Counted from the stretch's first letter, positions 1-12,530 are shown. The stretch is DNA of 64,000 nt from CAYMWF01 sp964394085 [NCBI: uncultured Gemmatimonadota bacterium] (GCA_964394085.1 CAYMWF010000010.1:1-64000); one strand, 5' to 3'. Numbers and translations: made by a program. The notes: generated from the sequence alone by a model not told the origin.

Positions 1-2468
<2,468 letters not shown>

Positions 2469-2515
2469 AATATAGCAAGGTCGCATGTCCACTGGCATAT
2501 TCAATTGTAGATTTT

Positions 2516-2633
<118 letters not shown>

Positions 2634-2642
2634 ATAAAGTTT

Positions 2643-2673
2643 GGGGGAATGAGTAAAATCATTCCCCTTTTTT
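2643..2673 (+). terminator. Rho-independent terminator of the rRNA operon
   Basis: GGGGAATGA and TCATTCCCC form a 9-bp stem around a short A-rich loop and are followed directly by a run of six or more T. It lies ten bases after the 5S gene and closes the rRNA operon. Confidence 0.9.
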
Positions 2674-2735
2674 ATTATTGCGGTGCTATTTTCTGCTTTT
2701 GAAGATGCAGTTGTTTCGAATCTATTGAATCGTTT

Positions 2736-3707
2736 ATGAAAAAGACCGAGATTAACGGTTTATTTCAACAGTGTCTGGTTACGGCTTGTTTCGGAGCTGA
2801 ATATCGGGTGCTTGTTGAGGGTGAAGAGCAAAAAGCTTTTCTGGGTGGACGTTTCAGGATCAATACGGGAGATTACAATCCGTTAACGATCGGAGACCGG
2901 GTAACTCTCCGCAAAGAAAAAAGCAGCTGGTTGATAACGGAAATAGAAGAAAGAAAGAATTGTTTTTGCAGAAAAGCTCCAGGCCGGTTGCTTGTCAGGC
3001 AGGCGCTGGGAGCGAATATCGACCAGGTAATGGCTGTATTCTCCGTAGCTCAACCTCGTTTTGTGCAATTAAAACTCGACACCATTCTTGCCGCTGCTGT
3101 ACATACCGGAATTCCCGCGATTATTTTACTAAATAAAATCGATCTTCTCACAGAAGATAAGACGGAGAAATGGAACAGAATAATAAACGTCTATGCCGAC
3201 GCCGGGTTTCCTGTTCTGTTAACCAGCGCTAAAGACGGACGTGGCTTGGACCAGGTCAGCAATTTGCTGAGGGATAAGATGAGTATTCTTTCAGGACCTT
3301 CCGGCATGGGTAAGTCGACAATCTTAAACGCCCTTTTTCCAGGGCTCGGTCTTAAAGTAAAAAAATTGGCCAGGAAAAGCGGACTTGGTACACATACCAC
3401 AGGATTTTCACGATTATTCCCGTTGCCTACTGGCGGCTACGTGGGAGATACACCCGGTTCAAGATATTTCATCCTTTGGGACGTTCCCTCACGTCAATTA
3501 GCCTCCTGCTTTCCCGAAATTGAACAATTGAGCGAATTATGCCGTTTTGATGATTGTTCTCACGGTACAGAGCCGGAGTGCGGAGTTCTTAATGCGTTGA
3601 GGAAGGGTGAATTGAGCAAGGAAAGATTTAAATCCTATCGGGTATTGTACGAAAAGATCCTGAAGAAAGAGAAAGAAAGGGGTTTCACTCCTCCTCAGAT
3701 ACGATGA
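2736..3707 (+). CDS. rsgA: Ribosome small-subunit-dependent GTPase A
   Basis: A late-acting 30S assembly GTPase, 323 residues, normal for the family. The GTPase motifs are circularly permuted as expected: NKID (G4, 133-136) and SAK (G5, 164-166) come before the P-loop GPSGMGKST (187-195), the switch threonines near 221 and DTPG (238-241). An OB-fold precedes them. The C-terminal zinc site is complete: C269, C274, H276 and C282. The ATG is the first start after the rRNA terminator; no strong Shine-Dalgarno sequence is visible. The end overlaps the convergent glycosyltransferase gene by 23 bases. Confidence 0.95.
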   Translation: MKKTEINGLFQQCLVTACFGAEYRVLVEGEEQKAFLGGRFRINTGDYNPLTIGDRVTLRKEKSSWLITEIEERKNCFCRKAPGRLLVRQALGANIDQVMAVFSVAQPRFVQLKLDTILAAAVHTGIPAIILLNKIDLLTEDKTEKWNRIINVYADAGFPVLLTSAKDGRGLDQVSNLLRDKMSILSGPSGMGKSTILNALFPGLGLKVKKLARKSGLGTHTTGFSRLFPLPTGGYVGDTPGSRYFILWDVPSRQLASCFPEIEQLSELCRFDDCSHGTEPECGVLNALRKGELSKERFKSYRVLYEKILKKEKERGFTPPQIR

Positions 3708-4629
3708 ATGGGGGCCTGTTCTTTACTTCCTCCCCGATCCTGCCCAGGTATTCTCCAATGATGCCGATTGTCAGCAGCTGTATTCCACCAAGAAACAGTA
3801 TTGTTACTATCAGGGATGTCCAGCCTTTGATGTGAACCTCTGATCCTCTAAGGATTTTGAGAACCAGGATTCGCGCGGCGTAAAGAAATGAAAGGAAGGC
3901 GCAGCCAAATCCCAAATAAGACGCAAGTCTCAAAGGTGCGGTTGAAAAGGAAGTTATTCCATCTATCGCCAGTTTGAACATTTTTGTGGTCGTATATTTG
4001 GTTTTCCCTCGAAGCCTGGGTGGTCTCTCGAACCTGACTTCTCCTTGAGGGAATCCCACCCAGCTTACTAATCCTCTTAGAAATCGACTGTGCTCGCTCA
4101 TCGTCCTGACAATCGATACGATTTCCCGGTCTATAAGCCGGAAATCACCTGGTGGAGGTGCGGGAACCCCGCTGATCCTGGCGAGTATTTTGTAATAGAG
4201 AGATGCTGACCCTCTCTTGTATAGAGAGATGCCGGATTTTCTGCGGGGAACGGCGTGTATTACTTTTCCTCCCCTACCGAAATCCCATTTTTTAAACAAT
4301 AGGGTTATCAGCTCGGGTGGATCCTGAAGGTCCGCGTCCATTGTTATAATCGCCCTGCCCCTGGCTCTGGTCAACCCGGCAGTCAAGGCCGCCTGATGTC
4401 CAAAATTCCTCGAGAGCATCATGTAATGGAACCGGTCATCTTTTTTTCTGAAAGATTTAATCAGTGCTGGAGAATCATCCGTGCTTCCATCACAAACGAA
4501 TAATACCTCCCAGAAGTCTGTGATTGAAGGAAGGGTACTTTGCAGCCTTTCTACAAGCGGTGTCAGGTTTTCAGCTTCGTTATAAACAGGTATAATGACA
4601 GATAGAACTATATCTTGCTCGGGTTCCAT
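3685..4629 (-). CDS. GT2 family glycosyltransferase, polyprenyl-phosphate type
   Basis: A 314-residue family 2 glycosyltransferase of the DPM1/ArnC/GtrB kind, which moves a sugar from a nucleotide donor to a polyprenyl phosphate at the inner membrane. VIIPVYNEAE (11-20) is the start of the GT-A fold and DAD (98-100), followed by LQDPPEL, is the metal-binding motif. Two hydrophobic helices at about 232-256 and 270-297 anchor the C terminus. It starts 4 nt after the aminotransferase stop, so the two are translated together; the pairing recalls ArnB-ArnC and suggests an amino sugar destined for a lipid carrier. The acceptor and donor cannot be read from the sequence. Confidence 0.88.
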   Translation of the reverse strand: MEPEQDIVLSVIIPVYNEAENLTPLVERLQSTLPSITDFWEVLFVCDGSTDDSPALIKSFRKKDDRFHYMMLSRNFGHQAALTAGLTRARGRAIITMDADLQDPPELITLLFKKWDFGRGGKVIHAVPRRKSGISLYKRGSASLYYKILARISGVPAPPPGDFRLIDREIVSIVRTMSEHSRFLRGLVSWVGFPQGEVRFERPPRLRGKTKYTTTKMFKLAIDGITSFSTAPLRLASYLGFGCAFLSFLYAARILVLKILRGSEVHIKGWTSLIVTILFLGGIQLLTIGIIGEYLGRIGEEVKNRPPFIVSEEE

Positions 4630-4633
4630 TTAA

Positions 4634-5770
4634 TCAGCCCCCAAGAGTTCTTAGACACTCTCCCACTGTATCAATAACATAGTCAACTTCATCGAATTCA
4701 AGACCAGGATAAATCGGTAACGATATTGAACGTTTGCTCAAATCTTCAGTAACCGGGAACATCCCCTTCTCCCAACCGAACGTTTTCCGGAAAAAAGTAA
4801 GAAGATGTACGGGATAAAAATGAACCGACACTCCAATACCACGCTGCTCGAGGTGTTCGATGACTTCATTTCGGATTTCGGCGGGAGTTCTTATCGCGAA
4901 AATATGCATTGCGTGGCGCGTATTCCGCTCGATAGCCTGGGTTTCGATATGGGTCATGGCCTCGAAAGACCTTGAATACCTTTTCCAAATTTCTGTTTTC
5001 TGCCTGTGTCTGTCCTTAATCCTTTTAAGTTGATTCAGTAAAAGGGATGCCTGGATATCGTCCATATTATATTTCCAGCCCAACTCGGAAATATCGTAAG
5101 GTTTAAACTTTGCTGAATACCTCCCGGCCGCATCTTTTTCCAGGCCATGAAGTCGCAGTCGCCTTACCCTTTCTGCAAGTGCGGAGTTGTTGGTAACTAT
5201 TGCACCACCCTCACCGCTGGTTATGCTTTTATTCGCGTAGAAACTGAAACATGCTGCATCGGACAGCCCACCCGGGCGGATATCTCCTCTTCTGCCTTCC
5301 AGGCAATGAGCAGCATCTTCAATAATTCGGAGATTATTGTTTTCAGCGATTTGTTTTATTGCGGCCATGTCACACATCAGGCCGTACAGGTGAACAGGTA
5401 CAATCGCTCTAGTCCGATCTGTAACGGCGTTTTCGATAAGCGAGGTTTCTATATTTCCGGATCTTTTGTTTACATCTACGAGAACCGGTGTAGCACCGGC
5501 ATGTAGAATCGCAGAAAGAGTTGCAGCGAAGGTGAAAGGAGTAGTTATTACCTCATCTCCGGGTCCGATATCAAGTGCCTGTAGCGACAGATGCAGGGCT
5601 GCAGTGCAACTTGTCAGGCCTATGGCAAATGAAGCATCGAGATATGAAGCCAACCTGTTCTCAAGGTTTTCCGTCAATTCCCCGGTTGTGAGCGTGAGTG
5701 ATTTCAGAACGGATATGACAGCTTCAATATCCTGATTATCGATATTATGCCGGAAATACTCGATTTTCAT
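4634..5770 (-). CDS. DegT/DnrJ/EryC1/StrS family sugar aminotransferase
   Basis: A PLP-dependent aminotransferase acting on a nucleotide-bound keto sugar, 378 residues. D152 in EDAAH contacts the cofactor ring nitrogen and K181 in FYANKSITSGEGG is the Schiff-base lysine; the TTGELT motif near 28-33 and the SCTAALH segment are typical. It is first in a two-gene minus-strand operon with the glycosyltransferase. ArnB (UDP-4-amino-arabinose) is one candidate, but other members making 3- or 4-amino sugars look alike at this level. No epimerase or dehydrogenase of the same pathway lies nearby. Confidence 0.9.
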   Translation of the reverse strand: MKIEYFRHNIDNQDIEAVISVLKSLTLTTGELTENLENRLASYLDASFAIGLTSCTAALHLSLQALDIGPGDEVITTPFTFAATLSAILHAGATPVLVDVNKRSGNIETSLIENAVTDRTRAIVPVHLYGLMCDMAAIKQIAENNNLRIIEDAAHCLEGRRGDIRPGGLSDAACFSFYANKSITSGEGGAIVTNNSALAERVRRLRLHGLEKDAAGRYSAKFKPYDISELGWKYNMDDIQASLLLNQLKRIKDRHRQKTEIWKRYSRSFEAMTHIETQAIERNTRHAMHIFAIRTPAEIRNEVIEHLEQRGIGVSVHFYPVHLLTFFRKTFGWEKGMFPVTEDLSKRSISLPIYPGLEFDEVDYVIDTVGECLRTLGG

Positions 5771-5967
5771 TATTACTCCCCACCTGTAGGTACCTGGGTA
5801 GAGTACCAGATGCTGAATCCAGGTGCAAAGTGAAAAAACGGATAGCAGACCTCCGGGGGTAAAATACTGATGTCTTGCGACACTTTTCTATAACCGGTAA
5901 TCATCCTGGCGACTCCCCATCTATTCTTGTTAGCTAAAGGTATACATGATAAGATGAAATTTTCACT

Positions 5968-6009
5968 AATCCTTCTCGATTCTGGCGTATAGTCGTCTGG
6001 AGAAGGATT
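5968..6009. repeat. 10-bp inverted repeat in the lgt leader
   Basis: AATCCTTCTC at 5968-5977 and its exact reverse complement at 6000-6009 flank a 22-base spacer, ending 38 bases before the lgt start. There is no T-run, so this is not an intrinsic terminator. It could be an operator or an RNA stem-loop; the rest of the 277-base gap shows nothing else that I recognise. Confidence 0.4.
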
Positions 6010-6047
6010 TCAGGTGGTCTCAACCTCATATATCCCGGAGAAGCCAG

Positions 6048-6833
6048 TTGCATCCAGTTCTGTTTTCACTCGGTCCGATTACAATCCATTCTTATGGCCT
6101 ACTACTTGCTGTTTCATTTCTGGTTGCCGTGATTTTCGCCCGAAAAAGGGCGGTTCAGTTCGGTATCGAACCCGACAGTATGATTGATCTCGGATTCTAT
6201 ATCGCAGCAATATCGATAGTTGGTTCCAGGGGTTTATACGTTATCCTTAACCATGAAGAATTTGCAGGTCGATGGCTGGATGCGATAAACATTTTTCAAG
6301 GGCTTGGTGGATTGATATTCTTCGGCGGATTCATCCTTGCCTTTATTTTTACGATTTATTACGTCCGGAAGCACCGTATGAACATCTGGCGAGTCGGAGA
6401 CATCATCGCGCCGACGATCGCGGTAGGCCTTGGTATTACACGAATCGGATGTTTTTTGAACGGTTGCTGTTTCGGACTGCTGACAACTTCGCCGTTAGGG
6501 ATTGTATTTCCATCGACCAGCCCCGCAGGTTCGATATTTTATGGCCAGCACGTGCACCCGACTCAATTATATTCGTCTTTGAACGGTTTCTTCATGGCCG
6601 CTATTCTTCTTCTGGCTGAGAAACGATTCAGAACATTCGACGGTTTTACATTCTGGTTGTTTGCCGTGATGTATGGTGTTTTTCGATTCGGCATAGAAAT
6701 GATCCGCTACCAGGAAGAATGGTTACTTGTTCCTGGAGGGTTTTCGATCAGTCAGGTAATCAGTCTGATAACTGCAGCAGTGGGAATAGTTTTTCTCTAC
6801 AGGGGCTTCCGTGGGACAGCGATGCATGATTGA
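6048..6833 (+). CDS. lgt: Prolipoprotein diacylglyceryl transferase
   Basis: Transfers diacylglycerol from phosphatidylglycerol to the lipobox cysteine of prelipoproteins, in the inner membrane. 261 residues with about seven hydrophobic segments. The family landmarks are present: HSYGLLLA near the N terminus, the RIGCFLNGCCFG signature, HPTQLYSSLNG, and FRFGIEMIR. The start is TTG, preceded by CGGAG seven bases upstream; no ATG fits as well. The signature has three cysteines in the CFLNGCC segment, a variant also seen in some other phyla. Confidence 0.93.
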   Translation: MHPVLFSLGPITIHSYGLLLAVSFLVAVIFARKRAVQFGIEPDSMIDLGFYIAAISIVGSRGLYVILNHEEFAGRWLDAINIFQGLGGLIFFGGFILAFIFTIYYVRKHRMNIWRVGDIIAPTIAVGLGITRIGCFLNGCCFGLLTTSPLGIVFPSTSPAGSIFYGQHVHPTQLYSSLNGFFMAAILLLAEKRFRTFDGFTFWLFAVMYGVFRFGIEMIRYQEEWLLVPGGFSISQVISLITAAVGIVFLYRGFRGTAMHD

Positions 6834-6875
6834 TGGTGCCTGGTTTCCAGCGAATCCTGAAGGGAGAACTCACAT

Positions 6876-8105
6876 ATGAAATACTCTAACGGTTCATATC
6901 TGATTTTTTTTCTGCTGATGGCTGGTGCGGCAGGGCTCTGCGGCGCTGAAGAACCTGCAGAATTAGACGGAACCCTGAACGGATCACTGGGGTGGACGGT
7001 GCTCGACGGGCAGCAGTACTTCGAAATGTCGGTGCGTCCGGAATTTACATTCGGCAAAATCGGGGTCGGACTCAATATCCTGCTGAGATTCGATGGAGAG
7101 GGGAACCTGAGGGAGGATGACTGGAACAGTGTAAATGATTACCTGAGAATATTCGATTATATCAGGTACGGACAAATGGGTGATCCCTTCTATGCTCGAC
7201 TCGGCGCACTGAGAAATACAACTCTGGGAAGTGGCTTCATCGTGTACCGTTACTCGAACCAGATCAATTACGACGAGCGTCTTACAGGCCTTGAAATCGG
7301 TTTCGACAGGTCCCTGTGGGGTTTTGAATGGTTCAATTCCAATCTCGGGAGGATAGATATTTCGGGCATTAGAGGTTACTGGAGACCCCTCCGTCGGGTG
7401 ATCGAAACACCGATTATCAAAGATCTTGTCGCGGGTGCCACTGTAGTCAACGATTTCCGTCCAGGCGACCTCGATAACCTTACCGAAGTCGGGGTCGATC
7501 TAATGCTCCCAATTCTGACTACATCGATGGTTGACATCGATTTATATTCGGATATTGCCAGAATAGTTGACTTCGGTTCAGGTGCCGCCATAGGTGTATC
7601 CACGAATGTTGAGGTTGTTGCCGGAGTATTTCTACTCGGTGCAAAACTTGAACGGCGCTGGCTTGGTGATCGATTCGTCGCATCATGTTTCAATCAATTC
7701 TACGAAGTCGAGCGAAATAGTAAACCTGCTCTGCTTGATACGGTAACGGCATCTTCCGGGGTGTTCGGGGAGTTATCCGGCAATTTACTCGGAGCCTTCT
7801 ATATCCTCGGTAATTATGAACAGTATAGTGACAGGAGAGGCAGTGCGCATATCGAAGCGGTCACCTCCGAGTTTGGAGGCGTTTTCTTCAAATGCTATTA
7901 TGACAGAGGCTCAATGAAAGGGCTGGCCGATCTCTTCACCCGATTCGACGATAATGTTCTCCTCGGTCTCGAAGCAGGATATTCAATATCCGGTCCGATA
8001 TACCTGGTTCTGACTAGGGAGCGGAGTTTTGTGGAACGCGACAATGGAAGTTTCGAACCTTCCGACCGCACATTTTTCAGGGCGGAATTCAGATATAATT
8101 TCTGA
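6876..8105 (+). CDS. Predicted outer-membrane beta-barrel protein
   Basis: 409 residues, not recognised as a named family. Residues 1-24 form a signal peptide ending near GLCGAEE. The rest alternates polar and aromatic residues in short strands and ends in an aromatic residue (FRYNF), as outer-membrane barrels do. Strand-like repeats such as RFDGEG and EFRYNF support a barrel of perhaps 16 or more strands. It lies 42 bases after lgt on the same strand and just before comF. Function unknown. Confidence 0.6.
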   Translation: MKYSNGSYLIFFLLMAGAAGLCGAEEPAELDGTLNGSLGWTVLDGQQYFEMSVRPEFTFGKIGVGLNILLRFDGEGNLREDDWNSVNDYLRIFDYIRYGQMGDPFYARLGALRNTTLGSGFIVYRYSNQINYDERLTGLEIGFDRSLWGFEWFNSNLGRIDISGIRGYWRPLRRVIETPIIKDLVAGATVVNDFRPGDLDNLTEVGVDLMLPILTTSMVDIDLYSDIARIVDFGSGAAIGVSTNVEVVAGVFLLGAKLERRWLGDRFVASCFNQFYEVERNSKPALLDTVTASSGVFGELSGNLLGAFYILGNYEQYSDRRGSAHIEAVTSEFGGVFFKCYYDRGSMKGLADLFTRFDDNVLLGLEAGYSISGPIYLVLTRERSFVERDNGSFEPSDRTFFRAEFRYNF

Positions 8106-8109
8106 CCCA

Positions 8110-8862
8110 TTGACTTTAAGAACCTCCCTGAAGGTTGAACCACGGGAAGATTCCCTGTTACGTGTTAAGAAATGGTTGCGTAAATACAGCGCAGCAGCGC
8201 TGGATCTTGCTTATCCTTTCCGTTGTCCTGTCTGTAACGCTTCAGTCAAGAGGTCGAAGAATTTTGTCTGTGAGAACTGCCTTGGAGAATTAGAAGGGCT
8301 GGTTTCCAGGCAAAAAACGGATGATCCATACGGCTTAACGCTTCAGAGTGAAGGGGTAGAGGTTCGAGCTCTCGCCGATTTTGAATTCCCTTTAAGCGTA
8401 CTCGTCCATGCGTGCAAGTATAAATACAATCCTCTTTTACTCAAATCACTGACGGAATCGTTGTTCGAATTTGCATCGCTGGAAATATATGGTGAAGTTT
8501 TAATTCCTGTGCCTTTGCATCCTGTCCGCAAGCGGGAGAGGGGGTACAACCAGAGCAAGTTGATAGCAGAGGTGTTTTCTTCGAAAACGAACATCCCACT
8601 GGAACCGGGTCTGTTGATTCGTAAAAAACCAACCCAGGGTCAAGCGGGTCTTCATAAAGATGCTCGACACTTGAATGTGAAGGGTGCTTTCGAGGTACCT
8701 GAGAAAATGAAGAGCGAATTGTTCAGGAAACGTATAGTGCTTGTTGACGACGTTTGTACTACGGGAACAACATTGTCGGAATGCGCGGCTCCTTTGATAG
8801 ATGCCGGAGCTTCATGCGTTTCAGCTGTTGTCCTCGGGATCAGAGAATTGAAGTTGAAGTAA
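8110..8862 (+). CDS. comF: ComF family protein with a phosphoribosyltransferase domain
   Basis: About 250 residues. The N terminus carries a four-cysteine zinc finger (C39, C42, C54, C57 in this numbering) and the C terminus a type I phosphoribosyltransferase fold with the PRPP loop VLVDDVCTTGTTLSE. ComF proteins are linked to DNA uptake in competent bacteria; comEC lies 25 kb away. The start is uncertain: the TTG at 8110 avoids overlap with the preceding gene, an in-frame ATG at 8029 would overlap it by 77 bases, and a TTG at 8176 is also possible. None has a good ribosome binding site. Confidence 0.85.
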   Translation: MTLRTSLKVEPREDSLLRVKKWLRKYSAAALDLAYPFRCPVCNASVKRSKNFVCENCLGELEGLVSRQKTDDPYGLTLQSEGVEVRALADFEFPLSVLVHACKYKYNPLLLKSLTESLFEFASLEIYGEVLIPVPLHPVRKRERGYNQSKLIAEVFSSKTNIPLEPGLLIRKKPTQGQAGLHKDARHLNVKGAFEVPEKMKSELFRKRIVLVDDVCTTGTTLSECAAPLIDAGASCVSAVVLGIRELKLK

Positions 8863-8914
8863 TCAGATTTCACGCCGCGTTCAAAGCTGCATCTACGCAC
8901 TGGTCAACTTTTCA

Positions 8915-8942
8915 TTGACACTTATCTGAAAGTTCTTATTAT
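8915..8942 (+). promoter_or_regulatory. Sigma70-type promoter of the gap operon
   Basis: TTGACA at 8915-8920 and TATTAT at 8937-8942 with a 16-base spacer, about 75 bases before the gap start. The match to the -35 box is perfect and the -10 has five of six bases. Confidence 0.6.
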
Positions 8943-9016
8943 CCCACATTCACCCTGGTTTTCAGGGCAGTAAATACTCATGTACAGCAACCGTGAAAGA
9001 ACCCAGGAGGTCTGAG

Positions 9017-10012
9017 ATGGGAATCAATGTAGCGATAAACGGTTTCGGTAGAATCGGTCGACTCGTACTCCGCAGAGCTCTGGAAAATGGTGATCTTACA
9101 GTACTGGCGATTAACGATATCACGACGCCCGATGTTCTTGCCCACCTTTTCAAGTATGATTCAGTGCATGGAAAATTCGATGGGGAAATTGATTCGGGTG
9201 ATGGTTACCTGATTGTCAATGGAGATAGAATCAAGGTTTTTGCCGAGAGAGATCCTGCTCAGCTGCCCTGGGGTCAACTTGGAATCGATTTTGTAGTAGA
9301 AGCCACAGGTGTTTTCCGTAAGAGAGATCAAATCAACAAGCATATCGAAGCGGGTGCCGGAAAGGTTGTACTCACTGTGCCGGCAAAGGATGAAATCGAT
9401 GCTACCATAGTACTCGGTGTCAACGATTATATGCTCGAACCATCACACCGTATCATTTCGAATGCTTCATGCACCACCAATTGCCTCGCGCCCGTAGCAA
9501 AGGTCCTGCATGACTCATTCGGCATAAGAAGTGGGTTGATGACGACTATCCATGCTTATACGAATGATCAGCGTATTCTGGATCAACCTCACAGCGACCT
9601 GCGCAGGGCCCGTTCAGCCGCGGTATCCATGATACCGACGACGACGGGAGCCGCCCGGGCGGTCGGTAAAGTCATACCCGAACTGAACGGCAAATTGAAT
9701 GGGATGGCCGTCAGAGTACCGACTCCGGATGCCTCCATGGTCGACCTTGTGGCTTTGCTCCAACAGCCAGTTACAGCAGAAGATGTAAACAATGCCATGA
9801 AAGAAGCAGCCGAAGGTGCAATGAAAGGAATCCTCGAATACACCGAGGAACCTCTGGTTTCGGTCGATATTATAGGCAATCCTCACTCCAGCATTTTCGA
9901 CGCACTCTCAACCGACGTGATCGATAGCAACCTGGTGAAAGTTATTTCCTGGTATGATAATGAAATGGGATATGCCGCAAGAGTTATTGACCTGATTTTG
10001 AGAGCGGCCTGA
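9017..10012 (+). CDS. gap: Glyceraldehyde-3-phosphate dehydrogenase, type I
   Basis: Converts glyceraldehyde 3-phosphate, NAD and phosphate to 1,3-bisphosphoglycerate. 331 residues from the ATG at 9017, chosen because AGGAGG lies 6 bases upstream; a GTG at 8993 lacks this. The Rossmann motif GFGRIGR (9-15), catalytic C152 in SNASCTTNC, and the [12 protein letters not shown] ending are intact. It opens the cluster gap-pgk-tpiA-secG, so three consecutive lower-glycolysis steps are made together. Confidence 0.97.
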   Translation: MGINVAINGFGRIGRLVLRRALENGDLTVLAINDITTPDVLAHLFKYDSVHGKFDGEIDSGDGYLIVNGDRIKVFAERDPAQLPWGQLGIDFVVEATGVFRKRDQINKHIEAGAGKVVLTVPAKDEIDATIVLGVNDYMLEPSHRIISNASCTTNCLAPVAKVLHDSFGIRSGLMTTIHAYTNDQRILDQPHSDLRRARSAAVSMIPTTTGAARAVGKVIPELNGKLNGMAVRVPTPDASMVDLVALLQQPVTAEDVNNAMKEAAEGAMKGILEYTEEPLVSVDIIGNPHSSIFDALSTDVIDSNLVKVISWYDNEMGYAARVIDLILRAA

Positions 10013-10043
10013 TCATGCGGCGCCGGATTCATGGAGAAGGTTC

Positions 10044-11231
10044 GTGAAGAAAAAATCGATCGAAGATATCGAGTTCAAGTCCAAGCGTGTGTTCATGAGA
10101 GTGGACTTTAACGTCCCTCTCGATGAAACCGGAAATATCAGGGACGATACGAGAATAAGGGCCGCACTGCCTACCGTTCGCAAAGTGCTCGATTCCGGCG
10201 GCAGGCTGATTCTTGCATCTCACCTCGGGCGGCCGAAGGGGAAGCGTGTAGAATCGATGACTTTACGGCCTGTTGCCGATGCGCTTGGGGATTTGCTGGG
10301 GCAAAAAGTAAGATTTCCTGCTGATTGCATAGGATCGATGGTTGAGGAATTAACCGGTTCTCTGGCGGATGGGGATGTTGTCCTGCTTGAAAACCTGCGT
10401 TTTCATGAAGGTGAAACCCGTAACGATCCGGTTTTCGCCGAGCAACTCGGCAGACTCGGTGAAATCTATGTCAACGATGCATTCGGCACCGCACATCGCG
10501 CGCATGCATCTACACACGGTATTACTTCTTTTATTTCACCGTGTGTTGCTGGTTATCTGATGAGCAGGGAAATTGAGTTTCTCGGCAGGGTTTTGGCCGA
10601 ACCCGAAAAGCCTTTTGTAGCGATACTCGGCGGAGCCAAGATATCCGGAAAAATTGATGTCATTGAAAACCTCATTGAGAAGGTGGACTCTTTTCTGATC
10701 GGCGGAGGGATGGCCTTCACGTTCCTGAAGGCTCAGGGTTTTGAAATCGGTGATTCCATACTGGAATCGAATAAACTTGCGATGGCGACTGATATTCTTG
10801 CTCGGGTAGAGGAAGCCGGTACCAGGTTCATACTCCCCGTGGATGTCAGGGTCTCGAATAGCATTGAGAGCGGCTCAAAAACACGAATGTGTAAAGTGGA
10901 AGAAATCGAACCTGGTGATATCGGAGTTGATATCGGACCGCAAACCCTGGGTATTTTCGAAAGAGAGATCAAAAAAGCGGGAACGGTTGTCTGGAATGGT
11001 CCTATGGGTGTTTTCGAGATACCCGAGTTCGCTGCGGGAACTTTCGAAACGGCCAGGATTCTCTCCGAGTCCGGTGCAGCCAGCATTGTCGGTGGTGGTG
11101 ATTCCGCAGCCGCCGTCGCGGCCGCCGGTTTGACCGGTAAGATTTCACATGTGTCAACCGGAGGTGGAGCGAGCCTGGAATTCCTGGAGGGGAAACGATT
11201 GCCTGGTATCGAAGCGCTCGATCCAGGATAG
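10044..11231 (+). CDS. pgk: Phosphoglycerate kinase
   Basis: Transfers phosphate from 1,3-bisphosphoglycerate to ADP. 395 residues, normal length. RVDFNVPL near 19-26, the ASHLGRPKG loop, [11 protein letters not shown], and the nucleotide-binding GGGDSAAAV and [13 protein letters not shown] segments are all present. The start is GTG, with GGAGAAGG 3-4 bases ahead of it. Second gene of the glycolytic cluster, 31 bases after gap. Confidence 0.97.
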   Translation: MKKKSIEDIEFKSKRVFMRVDFNVPLDETGNIRDDTRIRAALPTVRKVLDSGGRLILASHLGRPKGKRVESMTLRPVADALGDLLGQKVRFPADCIGSMVEELTGSLADGDVVLLENLRFHEGETRNDPVFAEQLGRLGEIYVNDAFGTAHRAHASTHGITSFISPCVAGYLMSREIEFLGRVLAEPEKPFVAILGGAKISGKIDVIENLIEKVDSFLIGGGMAFTFLKAQGFEIGDSILESNKLAMATDILARVEEAGTRFILPVDVRVSNSIESGSKTRMCKVEEIEPGDIGVDIGPQTLGIFEREIKKAGTVVWNGPMGVFEIPEFAAGTFETARILSESGAASIVGGGDSAAAVAAAGLTGKISHVSTGGGASLEFLEGKRLPGIEALDPG

Positions 11232-11301
11232 AATCCCACTGCTCGAGTTTAAACGATACAGGTTATAGTTCAGAGTTCGACTGAAAGGCAAGGAGACGAT
11301 T

Positions 11302-12057
11302 GTGAGCAGAATAGTCATCGCCGGTAACTGGAAGATGTTTAACACGGTCGACGAATCGACCGCTCTCGTTAATGAGATTAGTGAAAGCACCCGAGGAATA
11401 ACCGGTGTTGAAATTATGGTCTGCCCGCCTTTTACATCCTTGTTGCCGGTTAAACAGGCGACCGAGGGGACAAATATACTCCTGGGCGCCCAGAATATGC
11501 ATCACGAAGAAAACGGAGCGTTCACAGGCGCCATTTCTCCTTTAATGCTTCGGGGAGTCGGATGCACCCATGTGATATTGGGTCATTCGGAACGGCGCTG
11601 GGTCTTCAACGAAACCGATGAAGAGGTGAATTTGAAGGTTCGATCGGCACTTGATCATCAACTTTCGCCTATCGTCTGCGTCGGTGAACGATTGGATCAG
11701 AGAGAAACAGGAGCGACATTCGCAGTCGTCGAATTACAGGTTCGAAGTGCGCTGAAAGGTGTTGAGACGGCTGAGATGGAGCATGTAATAATAGCATATG
11801 AACCAGTCTGGGCAATCGGGACGGGTTTAACGGCTACACCGGAGCAGGCCGGTGAAGTGCATACAAGAATACGAAGGCTGATAGCCGGGATGTATAATGA
11901 CGAAATTGCATCTGAGCTGGTTATTCAGTATGGTGGAAGCGTAAAACCGGATAATGTCGCCGGGCTCATGGCCGTTGAAGATATCAATGGCGCACTGGTC
12001 GGAGGAGCCAGCCTGGATGCTGCATCCTTCGCCGGAATAATTAAAAACAGCGTGTGA
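11302..12057 (+). CDS. tpiA: Triosephosphate isomerase
   Basis: Interconverts dihydroxyacetone phosphate and glyceraldehyde 3-phosphate. 251 residues with the full catalytic set: K11 in AGNWKMF, H95 in ILGHSERR and E167 in AYEPVWAIGTG; the phosphate loop YGGSVKPDN is also intact. GTG start, AAGGAG six bases upstream. It ends 35 bases before secG. Confidence 0.97.
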   Translation: MSRIVIAGNWKMFNTVDESTALVNEISESTRGITGVEIMVCPPFTSLLPVKQATEGTNILLGAQNMHHEENGAFTGAISPLMLRGVGCTHVILGHSERRWVFNETDEEVNLKVRSALDHQLSPIVCVGERLDQRETGATFAVVELQVRSALKGVETAEMEHVIIAYEPVWAIGTGLTATPEQAGEVHTRIRRLIAGMYNDEIASELVIQYGGSVKPDNVAGLMAVEDINGALVGGASLDAASFAGIIKNSV

Positions 12058-12092
12058 CAACATATGCAAAGGAAGAAAATGGGGAGAAAAGG

Positions 12093-12461
12093 ATGAATCT
12101 TCTTTATTCTATAGCGATCGTTTTGCATGTCCTGGTCAGTCTGGGGCTTATTTTAACAGTGCTTCTACAGGCCGGGAAGGGAAGTTCTCTTTCAGGTGCT
12201 TTCGGTGGCGGAGGTGGTTCCGCAGCATTCGGTGGACGTGAAGCGGCTGATTTTATGAGTAAATTGACCACCGGATTGGCTGTGACATTTATGGTATTGT
12301 CGCTTGTTCTGGTGGTTCTGGCTGGGGGGGTGGGTCCTCAAAGCGTCCTTCAAAGCCATGGCTCCGCTCCTCCGATCCCGTTGCGTGATGCGACACTTGG
12401 AGAATTGATCGGGGAATCGGGAGAAGGAGAAGCTCCTGCGCCAGCAGGTCCGACCGAGTAG
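12093..12461 (+). CDS. secG: Preprotein translocase subunit SecG
   Basis: Accessory membrane subunit of the SecYEG channel, about 122 residues. Two hydrophobic helices (roughly 5-27 and 53-76) flank the glycine-rich cytoplasmic loop GAFGGGGGSAAFGG, the family hallmark. The ATG at 12093 has GGGGAG seven bases upstream; an earlier in-frame start at 12054 would overlap tpiA. The tail is rich in Pro, Gly and Glu. secG following tpiA is a common bacterial arrangement. Confidence 0.93.
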   Translation: MNLLYSIAIVLHVLVSLGLILTVLLQAGKGSSLSGAFGGGGGSAAFGGREAADFMSKLTTGLAVTFMVLSLVLVVLAGGVGPQSVLQSHGSAPPIPLRDATLGELIGESGEGEAPAPAGPTE

Positions 12462-12530
12462 AATACTTTCCTAAAAAAGACTTGCACGAACGTGAGCGAG
12501 TTGGTATTAACATCCCTACAAAATAATAAT

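Noticed and set aside
8029-8109. An ATG that would lengthen ComF by 27 residues.
   Set aside because: It lies inside the barrel gene (77-base overlap) and adds sequence not seen in ComF proteins.
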